Assembly (NCBI GenBank): GCA_002747135.1
Contig: PDTE01000023.1
Span: 1-64,000, forward strand
Direction of reading: 5' to 3'
Source of the DNA: Desulfobulbus propionicus
GTDB lineage: Bacteria; Desulfobacterota; Desulfobulbia; Desulfobulbales; Desulfobulbaceae
DNA length: 64,000 nt
Below are positions 44,558-54,390 of the stretch, in pieces. Each line of letters begins with the position of its first letter. The stretch's first letter is position 1. The notes beneath the pieces were generated by a model. The model worked only from the letters and a program-made list of their open reading frames with translations. It made no database searches and had not been told where the DNA came from. The position numbers and the translations under genes are program-made.

Positions 44558-46606
44558 TTATACCTTGAACCTGGTGACCATGTTTTTCAATTTATCGGCA
44601 ACACTGGCAAGATCTTTTGCCGTATCTTTAACCTCTCTGCTGCTCGTGGTCATCTCGTTGGCACTGGTGTTGACTCCTGCAATTTCTGCAGCAATTTCAG
44701 AAGATACAGAAGTGATTTGAGCCACATTTTCATTGACCTCAGAAATTCCCTGAGATCCCTGAACAACATTTTCTACGATTTCTCCTGTTGTGGCCGACTG
44801 CTCTTCGACAGCAGTTGCGATGGTGGCGACAACCTGATCGACTTCGGTAATGACTGTGCTGATCTCATTGATTTCTTTGACAGTAATTCCTGTAGCCTGC
44901 TGAATCCCCTGGATTTTCGATTGGATATCAAGGGTTGCTTTTGCCGTCTGGCCGGCAAGATCCTTGATCTCGTTGGCGACAACGGCAAAACCTTTACCAG
45001 CTTCTCCGGCCCGGGCTGCCTCGATCGTTGCATTCAGGGCGAGGAGGTTGGTCTGCTCGGAAATTTCTGTGATAGCTTCCGTGACCTTGTTAATCTCATG
45101 TGCCGCTTTGCCCAGCTCGTCAACCCGCTCCGAAGCAATCCGAGATTTCTCCACTGCCTGAGCGGTTATCTGCTTTGCCCGTCCAGAATTCTCGGAGATT
45201 TCAGTGATGGTCGCCTTCATTTCCTCTGTTGCGGTGGCAACCATGTTGACATTGACCGAAGCCTCTTCCATTGCGGCGGCAACCGAGCTCTGGTTGGCAC
45301 TCATCTCTTCCGCCGCTGCCGCTACCTGGCTGGAGCGGTTTGCGGTATCTTCCGCTCCGGAAGCCATTTGATCGGAGATTGCAGCAAGCTGTCTTGATGA
45401 GTCATCCACCCGGGTAACTTCCTGGCCGACACCCGCCAGCATTTTGCGTAAGTTTTGAGCCATATTGTTCAAGGCGTTCGCCAGTAACCCAATCTCGTCT
45501 TTTTGCTCGATATCAATGGTTTTGGTCATATCTCCCTCAGACATTACCTTGGCGAGTTCAATCCCTTCAGATAAAGGTCGGGTGATAAGCAGGGTCAGGA
45601 CGACTCCCAGAACCAAAGCAAGGATTATTCCCGTGACAATACCGATAAGGGTCATTGTCTTTCCTGTGCGTGCAGTTGCCTCGGCACTGCTGCCAATTTC
45701 TTCGGCATATTTTACGGCTTTTCCAACAACGCTGTCTAGTGCCCGAAAGGTATCAGTCTGGTGCCGAACAGTATCAACCAGTAAAATTTTGTTCATTTCC
45801 TTGAATGTATTGTGATATTTGTCAACTAAAGTGCTTATTCTGGCGGTAATTGTAAAAAGCTGGCTGGAAAGTGGCAGCAGCGTATTTTGCATCAACACCT
45901 TGCCCTGCTCGATCTTGCCCTCGGCAGCCATATCCTTGATTTGACCAATGGTCTGATGCAGCTTCGTATGGATAGGTTGCAGCTCCTGCATTGCCGCAAC
46001 AATTTCCGGGTTGGTGGTAGGCATGTGCTTTAACCATTTTCCTAGCGCACAGTTTGTTGCATCGGTGCCGCCAGCAAAAGAAGTACCGAACATCAACATG
46101 AGGCTTACCTTTTTGAGCATTCTTTCGTGGGCTGCTTCAAAAAAGATCATATCCCGTGTCAACTGTTCTGGATTAAGGATGTCTGCTTCGAGCAATTCTT
46201 CTGAAAGTTTCGTCGCAGTATTGTTTGCTTTCACCCATTTACCATTATTGATGACAAACTGCTGCCACTCCTCGGGCACTGTATTAAAAAAAGCAAGCCT
46301 GGAGAATTCCTCTCTTGCTTTAGCATAGATCTTTCGCGCTGCTAACAGCTCTTTTTTGGCATGTTTGCGCTGTTCCTGTGTGATATAAGGGGTAAGAATC
46401 GTCCGCATGCTTGTTGCGACACGTGATGCCTCGTTTTTAATCACCATTATGTGCTTAATGCTCTGAACTGCCTCCTTTTCCAGTAATTCTGCTTTTTCAT
46501 AGAGTCTGTTCTGTTCAAAAATGGAAATGATCCCGACAATAAGGATGATAATTGCCGTGAGAGCAAACCCGCCTGTCAATTTTACGCCAATCTTAAAGTT
46601 TTTCAT
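44558..46606 (-). CDS. Methyl-accepting chemotaxis protein with CZB-like sensor
   Basis: 682-residue membrane receptor. Transmembrane helix 1 (about 11-31), a periplasmic domain of some 285 residues, transmembrane helix 2 (about 317-340), HAMP, and a long cytoplasmic coiled coil with the conserved hairpin tip [24 protein letters not shown]. In the periplasmic part, His160, Cys186 (NCALGKWL), His213 and His217 match the His-Cys-His-His ligand set of CZB zinc-binding domains, which usually lie in the cytoplasm. It may sense zinc or hypochlorous acid, or a redox signal (inference). GGAGG ribosome site before the ATG. Confidence 0.88.
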   Translation of the reverse strand: MKNFKIGVKLTGGFALTAIIILIVGIISIFEQNRLYEKAELLEKEAVQSIKHIMVIKNEASRVATSMRTILTPYITQEQRKHAKKELLAARKIYAKAREEFSRLAFFNTVPEEWQQFVINNGKWVKANNTATKLSEELLEADILNPEQLTRDMIFFEAAHERMLKKVSLMLMFGTSFAGGTDATNCALGKWLKHMPTTNPEIVAAMQELQPIHTKLHQTIGQIKDMAAEGKIEQGKVLMQNTLLPLSSQLFTITARISTLVDKYHNTFKEMNKILLVDTVRHQTDTFRALDSVVGKAVKYAEEIGSSAEATARTGKTMTLIGIVTGIILALVLGVVLTLLITRPLSEGIELAKVMSEGDMTKTIDIEQKDEIGLLANALNNMAQNLRKMLAGVGQEVTRVDDSSRQLAAISDQMASGAEDTANRSSQVAAAAEEMSANQSSVAAAMEEASVNVNMVATATEEMKATITEISENSGRAKQITAQAVEKSRIASERVDELGKAAHEINKVTEAITEISEQTNLLALNATIEAARAGEAGKGFAVVANEIKDLAGQTAKATLDIQSKIQGIQQATGITVKEINEISTVITEVDQVVATIATAVEEQSATTGEIVENVVQGSQGISEVNENVAQITSVSSEIAAEIAGVNTSANEMTTSSREVKDTAKDLASVADKLKNMVTRFKV

Positions 46607-46648
46607 TTTTCCTCCTTATAAGGTTGGCTTAATGCCGCCTCCAAAATT

Positions 46649-46736
46649 GTAACTGATCACGGGGCTCAATTCGCTTGTTTACCTGCTCGAAACAGGGCCT
46701 GTACAACTCTGAATTGAAGTGCCCGTGGTCAATTAC
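46649..46736 (+). repeat. Family B repeat, short complete copy
   Basis: 88-bp copy with clean inverted ends GTAACTGATCACGGGGC and GCCCGTGGTCAATTAC. The inner part is AATTC...GAATT and CAGGGCCTG, also self-complementary, so the whole element can fold into one long hairpin. Confidence 0.85.
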
Positions 46737-46828
46737 GATAATCCCCATAATTAATAATAGATGCATTACCGTTTTCGAACTTGAAAAATACTTGCCAGCT
46801 GCCAGAAACTCTCGGGGTGAGTTCTTTT

Positions 46829-46914
46829 AGTACCTTACTCCTCAATTCCTGTCATAAAAAACAAGAAATTATTTGAGACGTAAGGTCTCTTGGGTTGCGG
46901 GTTTTCCGCGTTAG
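46829..46914 (+). repeat. Family C repeat, copy 1
   Basis: Starts AGTACCTTACTCCTCAATTC and ends GCGGGTTTTCCGCGTTAG. CCTTAC pairs with GTAAGG and CTCAA with TTGAG around an AT-rich loop; a second small hairpin is GCGG/CCGC. Its right end contains the secB stop codon (minus strand). Confidence 0.88.
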
Positions 46915-47375
46915 GAGTCCTTCTTTTTTTTCTGTGCATTCTCATACAGGGCTACAAAATTAATCGGCTCCATAAGAAAAGGCATAAATCCGCCATCAAC
47001 TGAAACCTGGCTGACAATCTGACGGGTAAATGGAAAAAGAAGCAACGGACAGTCAACAGACATAACTCTGGGCAGATGCTCTTCCGGGATATTTTTCAGG
47101 AGAAATATCCCGGCATGCTCCACCTCAACGATAAACATTACCTTTTCATCAGCCTTTTTATTAATTACCCGGGCCGTTACTGACAAGGATACTTCATAGT
47201 GATCAGCATCGATTTTCTTGTTTTTGATCTTCATATCAAAGTCTACCCTTGGTTCCTGATTCTTTTCCAGAAAGATCTCAGGAGCATCAGGGCTTTCAAA
47301 GGAAAGGTCCTTGATATACATTTTCTGCATTCTGAATACCGGCGTTTCCTGTTGTTTTTTTTCCTGTTCTGTCAT
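46911..47375 (-). CDS. secB: SecB-like protein-export chaperone
   Basis: 154-residue protein of the SecB family, a tetrameric cytoplasmic chaperone that delivers preproteins to SecA. The core reads FRMQKMYIKDLSFESPDAPEIF, AGIFLLKNIPEEHLPRV, CPLLLFPFTRQIVSQVSVDGGF and FMPFLMEPINFVALYEN, all SecB signatures. The C-terminus is a Lys-rich tail (NAQKKKKDS), unlike the zinc-binding SecA-contact tail of some relatives. The stop lies in repeat C copy 1. Confidence 0.9.
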   Translation of the reverse strand: MTEQEKKQQETPVFRMQKMYIKDLSFESPDAPEIFLEKNQEPRVDFDMKIKNKKIDADHYEVSLSVTARVINKKADEKVMFIVEVEHAGIFLLKNIPEEHLPRVMSVDCPLLLFPFTRQIVSQVSVDGGFMPFLMEPINFVALYENAQKKKKDS

Positions 47376-47413
47376 TATTCAATTCCTTAAAGTGTTAAAA
47401 GAGTTAACCAAGA

Positions 47414-47571
47414 GTAACTGCTCCCCGTCCACCTGTCTTCGGGTGCTCGCGATTGACTGCATAGAAGAGCTATAGCTGCCGGTCGCGCTTACCCGGATCC
47501 GGGTAACCTGGACGCAGTTACAGGCGTACATTCATTAAAGCCAGGAGTGTATATGCCCTGTGAGTAGTTAC
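47414..47571 (+). repeat. Family A repeat, copy 14
   Basis: 158-bp copy of the first subfamily, GTAACTGCTCCCCG to GTGAGTAGTTAC. The core is mutated to TGCATAGAAGAGCTATAGC. It is 38 bases upstream of the secB start on the opposite strand. Confidence 0.88.
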
Positions 47572-47608
47572 AATCAGGAGACAGAGTAACTGTATCTCTC
47601 AAGTCATT

Positions 47609-47778
47609 AGTACCTTACTCTTCATTTCCTGTCATAAAAAACAAGAAATTATTTGAGGTGTAAGGCTTCTTGGGTTGCGGGTTTTCCGCATTAGTACCTT
47701 ACTCCTCAATTCCTGTCATAAAAAACAAGAAATTATTTGAGACGTAAGGTCTCTTGGGTTGCGGGTTTTCCGCTTTAG
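47609..47778 (+). repeat. Family C repeat, copies 2 and 3 in tandem
   Basis: Two head-to-tail copies with an 84-bp period (47609-47694 and 47693-47778) that share the junction TTAGTACCTTACTC. Copy 3 is closer to copy 1 than to copy 2 (GACGTAAGGTCTC against GGTGTAAGGCTTC), so the tandem did not arise by a simple recent duplication. Confidence 0.9.
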
Positions 47779-48006
47779 GATCATGTCAACGATGCAGAGT
47801 CAGTATATTGCACCGGATTTTTTTCGTCCTTCTGCAGCCTTGTCCTGTATTGCACAGTAGTGCTGTGTGACGAGGGCAAGCCTCCACCCGGGCTGATGAG
47901 AACTCCGGGCTGGCCTGTGATTTTTCAGCGTTACCATACCAGGGAAAAGGTTGCGAGCAAATTGATGCAGGCCATCTTTCTTGTACAACTGTTTACTGCA
48001 GACTTT
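47779..48006. other. Intergenic with family E repeat
   Basis: No gene that I can defend. Bases 47887-47911 read CCCGGGCTGATGAGAACTCC then GGGCT, a family E sequence with self-complementary ends. A 62-codon minus-strand frame across the region has no family resemblance. Confidence 0.4.
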
Positions 48007-50847
48007 TTAGTTGCCTAATTCCTGTCGTACAAACTTCCCGGTATACGATTCAGGTACCAGTGAAATTTCTTCAGGTGTACCACTTGCAACGATCAAGCCG
48101 CCGCCATCCCCTCCTTCCGGCCCTACATCAATGATATAATCGGCTGTTTTGATTACATCCAGGTTATGTTCAATGACGATCACTGTGTTGCCGCTGTCAA
48201 CGAGCCGTGCCAGAACAAGTAGCAGATGTTGGATGTCGGCTGGATGCAGACCGGTTGTCGGCTCATCAAGGATGTACAGGGTCTTCCCTGTGGAACGCCT
48301 GCTGAGCTCTTTGGCAAGCTTTACCCGCTGCGCTTCACCACCGGATAACGTAACTGAAGACTGACCTAGTTTAATATATCCGAGGCCGACATCAAAAACC
48401 GTTTGTAAACGATTTTTCACCGGGGGGATATTCTTGAAAAATTCCAGCCCCTCCTCAATGGTCATGTCAAGAATATCTGCGATATTTTTCCCTTTGTACC
48501 GGATATCAAGCGTCTCCATATTATAGCGTTTACCATGGCAACGTTCACAGGTCACATAAATATCCGGCAAAAAGTGCATAGCAATACGTAAGACACCATC
48601 GCCTTCACAGGTCTCACAGCGTCCACCTTTCATATTAAAACTGAACCGTCCTGGTTTATACCCCCGGGCGCGGGATTCAGGAAGACGAGCCAACAGCTCC
48701 CGTATCGGGGTAAAGATTCCGGTATAGGTTGCCGGGTTTGACCTGGGTGTTCTCCCTATGGGGCTCTGATCAATATCAATAACTTTATCTACATATTCAA
48801 GCCCCTTGACAATGGTGTCCTGTGCAGCTATGCCTTTTTTCCCTTTTGTCTGAAGCACTTCCTGAGCTTCCTTAAACAAAGTTTCTATAATCAAGGAGCT
48901 TTTCCCGGAGCCAGAAACACCGGTTACACAGGTCATCACCTGTAAAGGGATGGAGACGTTTATATTGCGCAGATTGTTTATCTTTGCTCCTTCAATGCGC
49001 AGACGGTGCTTTTTGCCCTGCCTGATTTTCCGTCTTTTTGGAGGTATCTGTATTGCAAATCGACCGGAAAGATACCCTCCGGTCAACGAGTCCTCACAAT
49101 CAAGCAGACCCGGTACCGGCCCTGAATACAATATTTCTCCGCCATGTACGCCCGCGCCCGGGCCGATGTCCACAACATGATCAGCAGTGACAATGGTGTC
49201 AGTATCATGCTCAACCACAATGACGGTGTTACCCAGATCCCGCAGATGCAGCAGGGTCTTGATGAGCTTGCCGTTATCACGCTGGTGCAGACCAATACTG
49301 GGCTCATCAAGAATATAAAGCACTCCTGCCAGTCCTGAGCCTATCTGGGATGCGAGCCGAATCCGCTGAGCCTCCCCTCCGGAAAGAGTTCCCGCTTTCC
49401 GGTCCAGGGAGAGATAGCCAAGACCTACTCCCTGTAAAAAAGAGAGACGAGCCATAATTTCCTTTAAAATGGGTTTGGATATCACTTCCTCTCTTGAGGA
49501 AAAACGTAAAGAGTCAAGCTGTTGAATCAGCTGGTCAATGGAGAGAGCCGTCATCTCCATAATCGACCATTCTCCCACCTTAACAGCCAGGGCCTCAGGT
49601 TTTAGGCGCTGTCCCCTGCATTGTTGACACGGCTGTTCGTTCATAAAGCGGGCAATTTCTTCACGAACCTTGGGGGAAGAGGTTTCCTGAAAGAGGCGTT
49701 TCATGCGCGGCATGAGCCCTTCAAAGCTTATATGAGAAACAATTTTTCGATTTTTTCGTTGATAACGAAATTCCAGCTTTTCTTTTCCTGTACCATGCAG
49801 AAGCCCTTTTTTGACCTTGGCAGGCAGCTTGTCAAAAGGGGTATTTAAATCAAAAGCATAGTGACGAGAAAAGGCATCAAGCCAATGCGTTACGTGGGTA
49901 GAAAGCTTTTTTCTCCGCCAGGGGGCTATGGCGCCTTCGAGCAGACTCAGCGATACATCCGGCACCAGAAGGTTTTCGTCGAGCAGCTGATTAGCCCCAA
50001 GCCCGCCGCATGCAGAGCAGGCCCCTATGGGACTGTTAAAGGAAAACAACTGGGTGGAAAGATCCGGCACAGATACGCCGCAGCGATGACAGGCAGCCGA
50101 TTCACTCATAAGTACTTGCTCACCGCTTTCCGGAAAAAAAGCTATAAGCACCCCCTCGCCTAACTGAACAGCCGTACTTACCGACTCATCAAGCCTGCGC
50201 CTGATCGCGGCTTTCAGTACAAGCCGGTCTACAACAGCCTCAATACTGTGGTATTTATTCTTCTCCAATACCTTCTGCTCACCCAGGAGACTTACTTCTC
50301 CATCAACACGAACCCGGATAAATCCCTCTTTCTGCAGACGCAGAAATATATGGTCATGAGTCCCCTTCTTCCGGCTCACGAGCGGGGCCAGCAACACTAC
50401 CTTTTCTCCCTCCTCACGAGCAAGCAGAAGGTTTACCATATCTTCTATGGACTGGGAACGAATCGGGTCGCCACAGTGCGGGCAGTGAGGTTGCCCTGTA
50501 CGGGCATATAAGAGACGCAGATGGTCATATATTTCTGTAACTGTTCCTACCGTTGAGCGAGGGTTTTTACTGGTAGTCTTCTGTTCGATTGAGACAGCCG
50601 GAGACAGGCCTTCGAGCAGATCAACATCAGGTTTATCCATCTGCCCAAGAAACTGTCTGGCATAGGTCGATAAGGATTCAACATACCGCCGCTGTCCCTC
50701 AGCGTAAAGCGTGTCAAAGGCCAGGGTAGATTTTCCTGATCCTGAAAGACCGGTAAAGACAACGAGTTTATTTCGGGGAATATCCAGTGAAATATTCTTG
50801 AGGTTATGCATTCGCGCTCCGCGAATGCGCAAAAGCTGCGGTTCCAT
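48007..50847 (-). CDS. uvrA: Excinuclease ABC subunit A
   Basis: 946-residue damage-recognition ATPase of nucleotide excision repair. Two ABC modules: Walker [16 protein letters not shown] and [15 protein letters not shown]; signatures [16 protein letters not shown] and [15 protein letters not shown]. Zinc modules [22 protein letters not shown]...CSACGG and [10 protein letters not shown]...CERCHG are all intact. Length is normal. It is divergent from glyQ; no LexA-like box was evident in the 150-base shared region. Confidence 0.96.
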   Translation of the reverse strand: MEPQLLRIRGARMHNLKNISLDIPRNKLVVFTGLSGSGKSTLAFDTLYAEGQRRYVESLSTYARQFLGQMDKPDVDLLEGLSPAVSIEQKTTSKNPRSTVGTVTEIYDHLRLLYARTGQPHCPHCGDPIRSQSIEDMVNLLLAREEGEKVVLLAPLVSRKKGTHDHIFLRLQKEGFIRVRVDGEVSLLGEQKVLEKNKYHSIEAVVDRLVLKAAIRRRLDESVSTAVQLGEGVLIAFFPESGEQVLMSESAACHRCGVSVPDLSTQLFSFNSPIGACSACGGLGANQLLDENLLVPDVSLSLLEGAIAPWRRKKLSTHVTHWLDAFSRHYAFDLNTPFDKLPAKVKKGLLHGTGKEKLEFRYQRKNRKIVSHISFEGLMPRMKRLFQETSSPKVREEIARFMNEQPCQQCRGQRLKPEALAVKVGEWSIMEMTALSIDQLIQQLDSLRFSSREEVISKPILKEIMARLSFLQGVGLGYLSLDRKAGTLSGGEAQRIRLASQIGSGLAGVLYILDEPSIGLHQRDNGKLIKTLLHLRDLGNTVIVVEHDTDTIVTADHVVDIGPGAGVHGGEILYSGPVPGLLDCEDSLTGGYLSGRFAIQIPPKRRKIRQGKKHRLRIEGAKINNLRNINVSIPLQVMTCVTGVSGSGKSSLIIETLFKEAQEVLQTKGKKGIAAQDTIVKGLEYVDKVIDIDQSPIGRTPRSNPATYTGIFTPIRELLARLPESRARGYKPGRFSFNMKGGRCETCEGDGVLRIAMHFLPDIYVTCERCHGKRYNMETLDIRYKGKNIADILDMTIEEGLEFFKNIPPVKNRLQTVFDVGLGYIKLGQSSVTLSGGEAQRVKLAKELSRRSTGKTLYILDEPTTGLHPADIQHLLLVLARLVDSGNTVIVIEHNLDVIKTADYIIDVGPEGGDGGGLIVASGTPEEISLVPESYTGKFVRQELGN

Positions 50848-50997
50848 TACACTTCACCTTTCATAAACATGCGGTTATCCATTCTCCTTTATGGCACCTG
50901 ATCTGTGATTTGTGTTTGCCCACGGAAAACACTATGGTATAGAACAAATACTGTAGCCATTATTTATCAACAATCAATATAGGAATACCTTATCTTC

Positions 50998-51903
50998 ATG
51001 TACTTTCAAGACATAATCGCGACGTTGAACAGCTACTGGGCATCGGTCGGCTGCGTTGTTATGCAGCCATACGATATGGAGGTTGGTGCAGGAACCTTTC
51101 ACCCGGCCACTCTGCTTCGCGCGTTAGGACCTGAGCCATGGAAGGCGGCATACGTTCAACCCTCCCGTCGGCCCACTGATGGCAGATATGGAGACAACCC
51201 TAACCGGTTGCAGCATTATTATCAGTACCAGGTTGTTATTAAACCGTCTTTACCAGATTCGCAGGAGCTTTATCTGGAAAGCCTGCGTCAATTTGGCCTT
51301 GACCTTCTTGAACATGATGTACGCTTTGTTGAAGACGACTGGGAATCCCCCACCTTGGGGGCCTGGGGCCTGGGCTGGGAAGTGTGGCTTGACGGCATGG
51401 AAATAACTCAGTTTACCTATTTTCAACAGGCTGGTTCCATTGATCTTAAACCTGTGACCGTTGAAATCACCTATGGGCTGGAGCGTATTGCCATGTACCT
51501 GCAAAAGGTTGACTCGGTCTATGACATTATGTGGAACGAAGAGATATCGTACGGCCAGATATTCCACCAGGCAGAAAAAGAGTTTTCTGCCTTTAATTAT
51601 GAAGAGGCGGATGTAGAAGATCTTATCGTATCCTTTGCCAATTACGAACGTGACTCCCTGAAACTTTCTGAAAAAGGGCTTGTCCTGCCAGCTTATGACT
51701 ATTGCCTGAAATGTTCACACACCTTTAATCTGCTCGATGCCCGCAAGGCAATCAGTGTGGCTGAACGTACCAGGTATATTGGCAGAATACGAAACCTGGC
51801 CCGCCAGGTGGCCAGAAAATATGTAGAACAGCGTGAAAAAATGGGGCATCCTCTGTTGTCTGAACAGGGCAGACAACATTTTAGCAGTGTTACTGAAAGA
51901 TGA
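50998..51903 (+). CDS. glyQ: Glycyl-tRNA synthetase alpha subunit
   Basis: 301-residue catalytic alpha chain of the bacterial alpha2beta2 enzyme. It starts [25 protein letters not shown], with [22 protein letters not shown], the [19 protein letters not shown] region and the C-terminal [16 protein letters not shown]. The beta-subunit gene glyS normally follows; here the next 290 bases are repeats and then a HAD gene. The stop codon TGA falls in a degenerate family A end (GATGACTGCTTCCAG). Confidence 0.95.
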   Translation: MYFQDIIATLNSYWASVGCVVMQPYDMEVGAGTFHPATLLRALGPEPWKAAYVQPSRRPTDGRYGDNPNRLQHYYQYQVVIKPSLPDSQELYLESLRQFGLDLLEHDVRFVEDDWESPTLGAWGLGWEVWLDGMEITQFTYFQQAGSIDLKPVTVEITYGLERIAMYLQKVDSVYDIMWNEEISYGQIFHQAEKEFSAFNYEEADVEDLIVSFANYERDSLKLSEKGLVLPAYDYCLKCSHTFNLLDARKAISVAERTRYIGRIRNLARQVARKYVEQREKMGHPLLSEQGRQHFSSVTER

Positions 51904-52165
51904 CTGCTTCCAGTTCGCCCCGATTCAGGCAAGCGCGATGTACCCAGTCACTGGGTCTGTGCTTCCCCGTTATTCCCTGTTTCCGACGTGTAACTGGTCA
52001 CGGGTGCAGCAGATTTGCGCAAGCACTCTTTTTCGCTCTACAAGGGTATGCGGGAAAGGGTGATCGTGCAAGGATGAAGTACCTGTGATCAGTTACAGCG
52101 CGATTGGTGGCTATAGCCACTCTCTCCGCTCAATTGCGATCATCCGAAGATACGTGAGCCAGGCC
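51902..52165. repeat. Nested family A and B repeats
   Basis: 51902-51939 matches the left end of family A. 51940-52096 is a full-length reverse copy of family B (GTACCCAGTCACTGGG to GTGATCAGTTAC), with the duplicated internal end GTAACTGGTCACGGG. 52097-52165 matches the middle of family A in reverse (GCGATTGGTGGCTATAGCC). The B element appears to sit inside a disrupted A region. Confidence 0.7.
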
Positions 52166-52191
52166 CGGTTAACCAAAAATATTGACAAGCC

Positions 52192-52854
52192 ATGCATGTA
52201 ACCAGTTCAGAGAAGAAACCGAAGTGGCAGGCTGTTTTTTTTGATTTTGATGGTGTTATTGCGGACTCTTTGCCGGTTAAAACCAAGGCTTTTGCAGAAA
52301 TGTTTGCCTGTTACGGGGAGGAAACAGTGGCCAGGGTGATTACCTATCATCTTGCCAATGGCGGTATACCCCGAATAGACAAACTTCGGTATTGTTACAG
52401 AGAACTATTGCAAAAAGAAATAGCGCCGCAGGAGCTTGATCTGCTGGCAGAGGAATTTTCTGAAAAGGTGCTGGAGGGCGTTATTGCTGCTGAGTATATC
52501 CCTGGCGCACTGGCTTGCCTCAACCTGCTGCAAAAATATGAGATCCCGGCTTTTGTTGTTTCAGGTACGCCGCATGAGGAGATCCAGGTTGTGACTGCGC
52601 GAAAAGGACTGGACAGGTATTTCACCGAAGTACATGGCTCACCCCGCACCAAGACCAGTATTGTCAACGAACTGCTCAGGCGTCACACCCTCTCGGCCAA
52701 ACATTGCCTGTTTATCGGTGACGCTCTGGCAGATTATACTGCGGCCAAAAATAGCGGCACCCGGTTTCTTGGCATCAGCAGTCGATATACCACCATTCAT
52801 TTTCCTGAGCATGTCCCGGTTTCAGCTACAGTAAGACTTGACATCGAATCATAG
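52192..52854 (+). CDS. HAD-superfamily hydrolase
   Basis: 220-residue phosphatase-like protein, PGP/beta-phosphoglucomutase type. Motif I is FFDFDGVIADSL (nucleophile in DFDGV), motif II VVSGTP, motif III around KTSI and motif IV GDALADYTAA. The cap domain is between residues 25 and 95. Substrate unknown. The stop codon TAG lies in a degenerate family A end (CATAGCTGCTCCC). Confidence 0.85.
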   Translation: MHVTSSEKKPKWQAVFFDFDGVIADSLPVKTKAFAEMFACYGEETVARVITYHLANGGIPRIDKLRYCYRELLQKEIAPQELDLLAEEFSEKVLEGVIAAEYIPGALACLNLLQKYEIPAFVVSGTPHEEIQVVTARKGLDRYFTEVHGSPRTKTSIVNELLRRHTLSAKHCLFIGDALADYTAAKNSGTRFLGISSRYTTIHFPEHVPVSATVRLDIES

Positions 52855-53005
52855 CTGCTCCCGTCTCACCGATGCTCGGGCTAATCGCGTCTGCCCAAAT
52901 CTGAGCAGCCTGAAATCAGGCTGGCACATACCCCGAGAGTCGCTGCGTCGTAACCAGTCACGGGATCTGTACTTCTGTGTTGTTCTCTGTTTCCGGCCAG
53001 CTACG
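52852..53005 (+). repeat. Degenerate family A plus half family B
   Basis: 52852-52949 is an eroded family A copy (TAGCTGCTCCCGTCTCACCG, later GAGCAGCCTGAAATCAGG). 52950-53005 is the left half of a B copy (GTAACCAGTCACGGGATCTG, then CTGTTTCCGGCC). It abuts the stop codon of the convergent metallo-beta-lactamase-fold gene. Confidence 0.65.
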
Positions 53006-53848
53006 TTACATCGAATCCATAATCTGATAATTTGCGTCAAGCCGGCAGGCCCGCATACCCGGATCATGATAAAAGGTGAACCAGCAGTCTTTCCCATAGT
53101 CGGCAAAAAAACGTTTTTTACGCTCTATGACCTCAAGGGGGAAGTTATCGTAAGCCATAACCCACAGGGGGCTGCTATGATAATGGGTCGCAAAGAGATC
53201 GCCCAGGTGGACCGCGCGGCCCCTCTTTCCTGAAATTTCTACGATCTGGTGCCCTCGGGTATGTCCTCCGCTGTGGCGAACCTTTATTTCAGGAAGCAGG
53301 TCAACATCACCATCAACAGGCTCAAGAAGCCCCCGGTCAGCAAGAGCCGCAAAATTATGCGCAAAGTACGTATGTTTAGTACGCTCAATGGGTGAACAAA
53401 TATCTTCCCATTCCTTCTTCTGAATGATGTAACGTGCTTGTGGAAAGGCAGGGACAAGCTCACCTGTCTCCACTTGCATAACCGCCCCGCCTGCATGGTC
53501 AAAGTCACCATGGGTAAACACCACCAGGTCAATGTCTTCAGGAGAAAGGCCGAAACGAGGTAATTCCTCAGTAACCGCCCATTGCCTGGTCACTCGAAAT
53601 ATCTTCAGCTGTTTTTCGGTGAGCTTGTTGCCAAGGCCGGTGTCAATGATCAGGTTGGCGTTTCGGGTTTGAACAAGCAAGGGGTTGTTTACAAGCTCCA
53701 TACAGTTGTTTTCATCAACACTGCACTTTTTGCTCCACAATACTTTGGGAACCGCCCCGAACATGGCGCCGCCGTCAAGCATGTTGTCTCCTCCGTGCAG
53801 CCAGTTTACAGTGACTGAGCCTAAATTGAGTTCTGGTCCTTTGTTCAT
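53006..53848 (-). CDS. MBL-fold metallo-hydrolase
   Basis: 280-residue metallo-beta-lactamase-fold protein. Zinc motifs: TNLIIDTG-like ANLIIDTGLGN, HGDFDHAGGA (HxHxDH variant with Gly between), GHTRGHQIV, and HLGDLFATHYH. The first motif is THGDFDHAGG, the normal form of the quorum-lactonase/YflN branch. Substrate unknown. N-terminus intact, with NWLHGGDNMLDGGAMFGAVPK. Confidence 0.87.
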   Translation of the reverse strand: MNKGPELNLGSVTVNWLHGGDNMLDGGAMFGAVPKVLWSKKCSVDENNCMELVNNPLLVQTRNANLIIDTGLGNKLTEKQLKIFRVTRQWAVTEELPRFGLSPEDIDLVVFTHGDFDHAGGAVMQVETGELVPAFPQARYIIQKKEWEDICSPIERTKHTYFAHNFAALADRGLLEPVDGDVDLLPEIKVRHSGGHTRGHQIVEISGKRGRAVHLGDLFATHYHSSPLWVMAYDNFPLEVIERKKRFFADYGKDCWFTFYHDPGMRACRLDANYQIMDSM

Positions 53849-54059
53849 TTATCCCCCTGTTTGAAAAAGGTGTCCTGCTTGCTTGTGATAGTTTTTAGCC
53901 CGGATTTCTCATAAACATTTTGTCTGATTTAAGAAGAAATATAGAAAAATAGATCTATGCTGCATCGGTGAGCAATCTTACATATCGACACAATGCGGGC
54001 CAAAGGTCAACCCAGGTGGTACCATCTTCGGCAGTATTTTGGCAACCCATATACGCAGG
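53849..54059. other. Intergenic with family E repeat
   Basis: 53897-53919 is AGCCCGGATTTCTCATAAAC then ATT, the best-preserved E copy. The rest has no gene or structure I can identify. Confidence 0.5.
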
Positions 54060-54217
54060 GTAACTCCTCACAGCTCACCCCTCTTTGAACGATCACGACC
54101 CGCCGCATAGAGGGGCTATAGCAGCCAATCGTGCTTGTCCAAATATGGGCAGCCTGAGAGCAGTTACACGTTTGAGGTAGGTAAAACCAGAGCGTTACAC
54201 ACCCAGTGAGTAGTTAC
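54060..54217 (+). repeat. Family A repeat, copy 15
   Basis: 158-bp copy of the second subfamily in forward orientation, GTAACTCCTCACAGC to GTGAGTAGTTAC. It is the exact type of copies 6, 7, 8 and 11, in the other orientation. CACCCCTCT pairs with AGAGGGG, and GTAACTCCTC with GAGCAGTTAC-like inner sequences. Confidence 0.93.
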
Positions 54218-54262
54218 TACCAAGGTATAATGAGTTGCCCAAAACTACCAAACCTGGCACCA

Positions 54263-54288
54263 CCCGGGCTGATGAGAAATCTGGGTTA
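54263..54288 (-). repeat. Family E short repeat
   Basis: CCCGGGCTGATGAGAAATCT followed by GGGTTA. It lies between repeat A copy 15 and the AAA-like pseudogene. Confidence 0.55.
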
Positions 54289-54390
54289 GTCTGTATTGCT
54301 GGCAACAGGGGCGTGCTTACTTTGCATTCTCTTGTAATTATGCTATTCTTGCAGGGAGGACAAGGTAGTACAGCAATCAGGAGGCCTGCC

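Noticed and set aside
44513..45397. 294-codon plus-strand frame rich in Cys, Ser and Phe
   Set aside because: It is the complement of the chemoreceptor signalling domain; the odd composition comes from the opposite coding strand.
33155..54217. CRISPR array
   Set aside because: The repeats are about 158 bp, scattered over tens of kb in both orientations, with no regular spacers and no cas genes.
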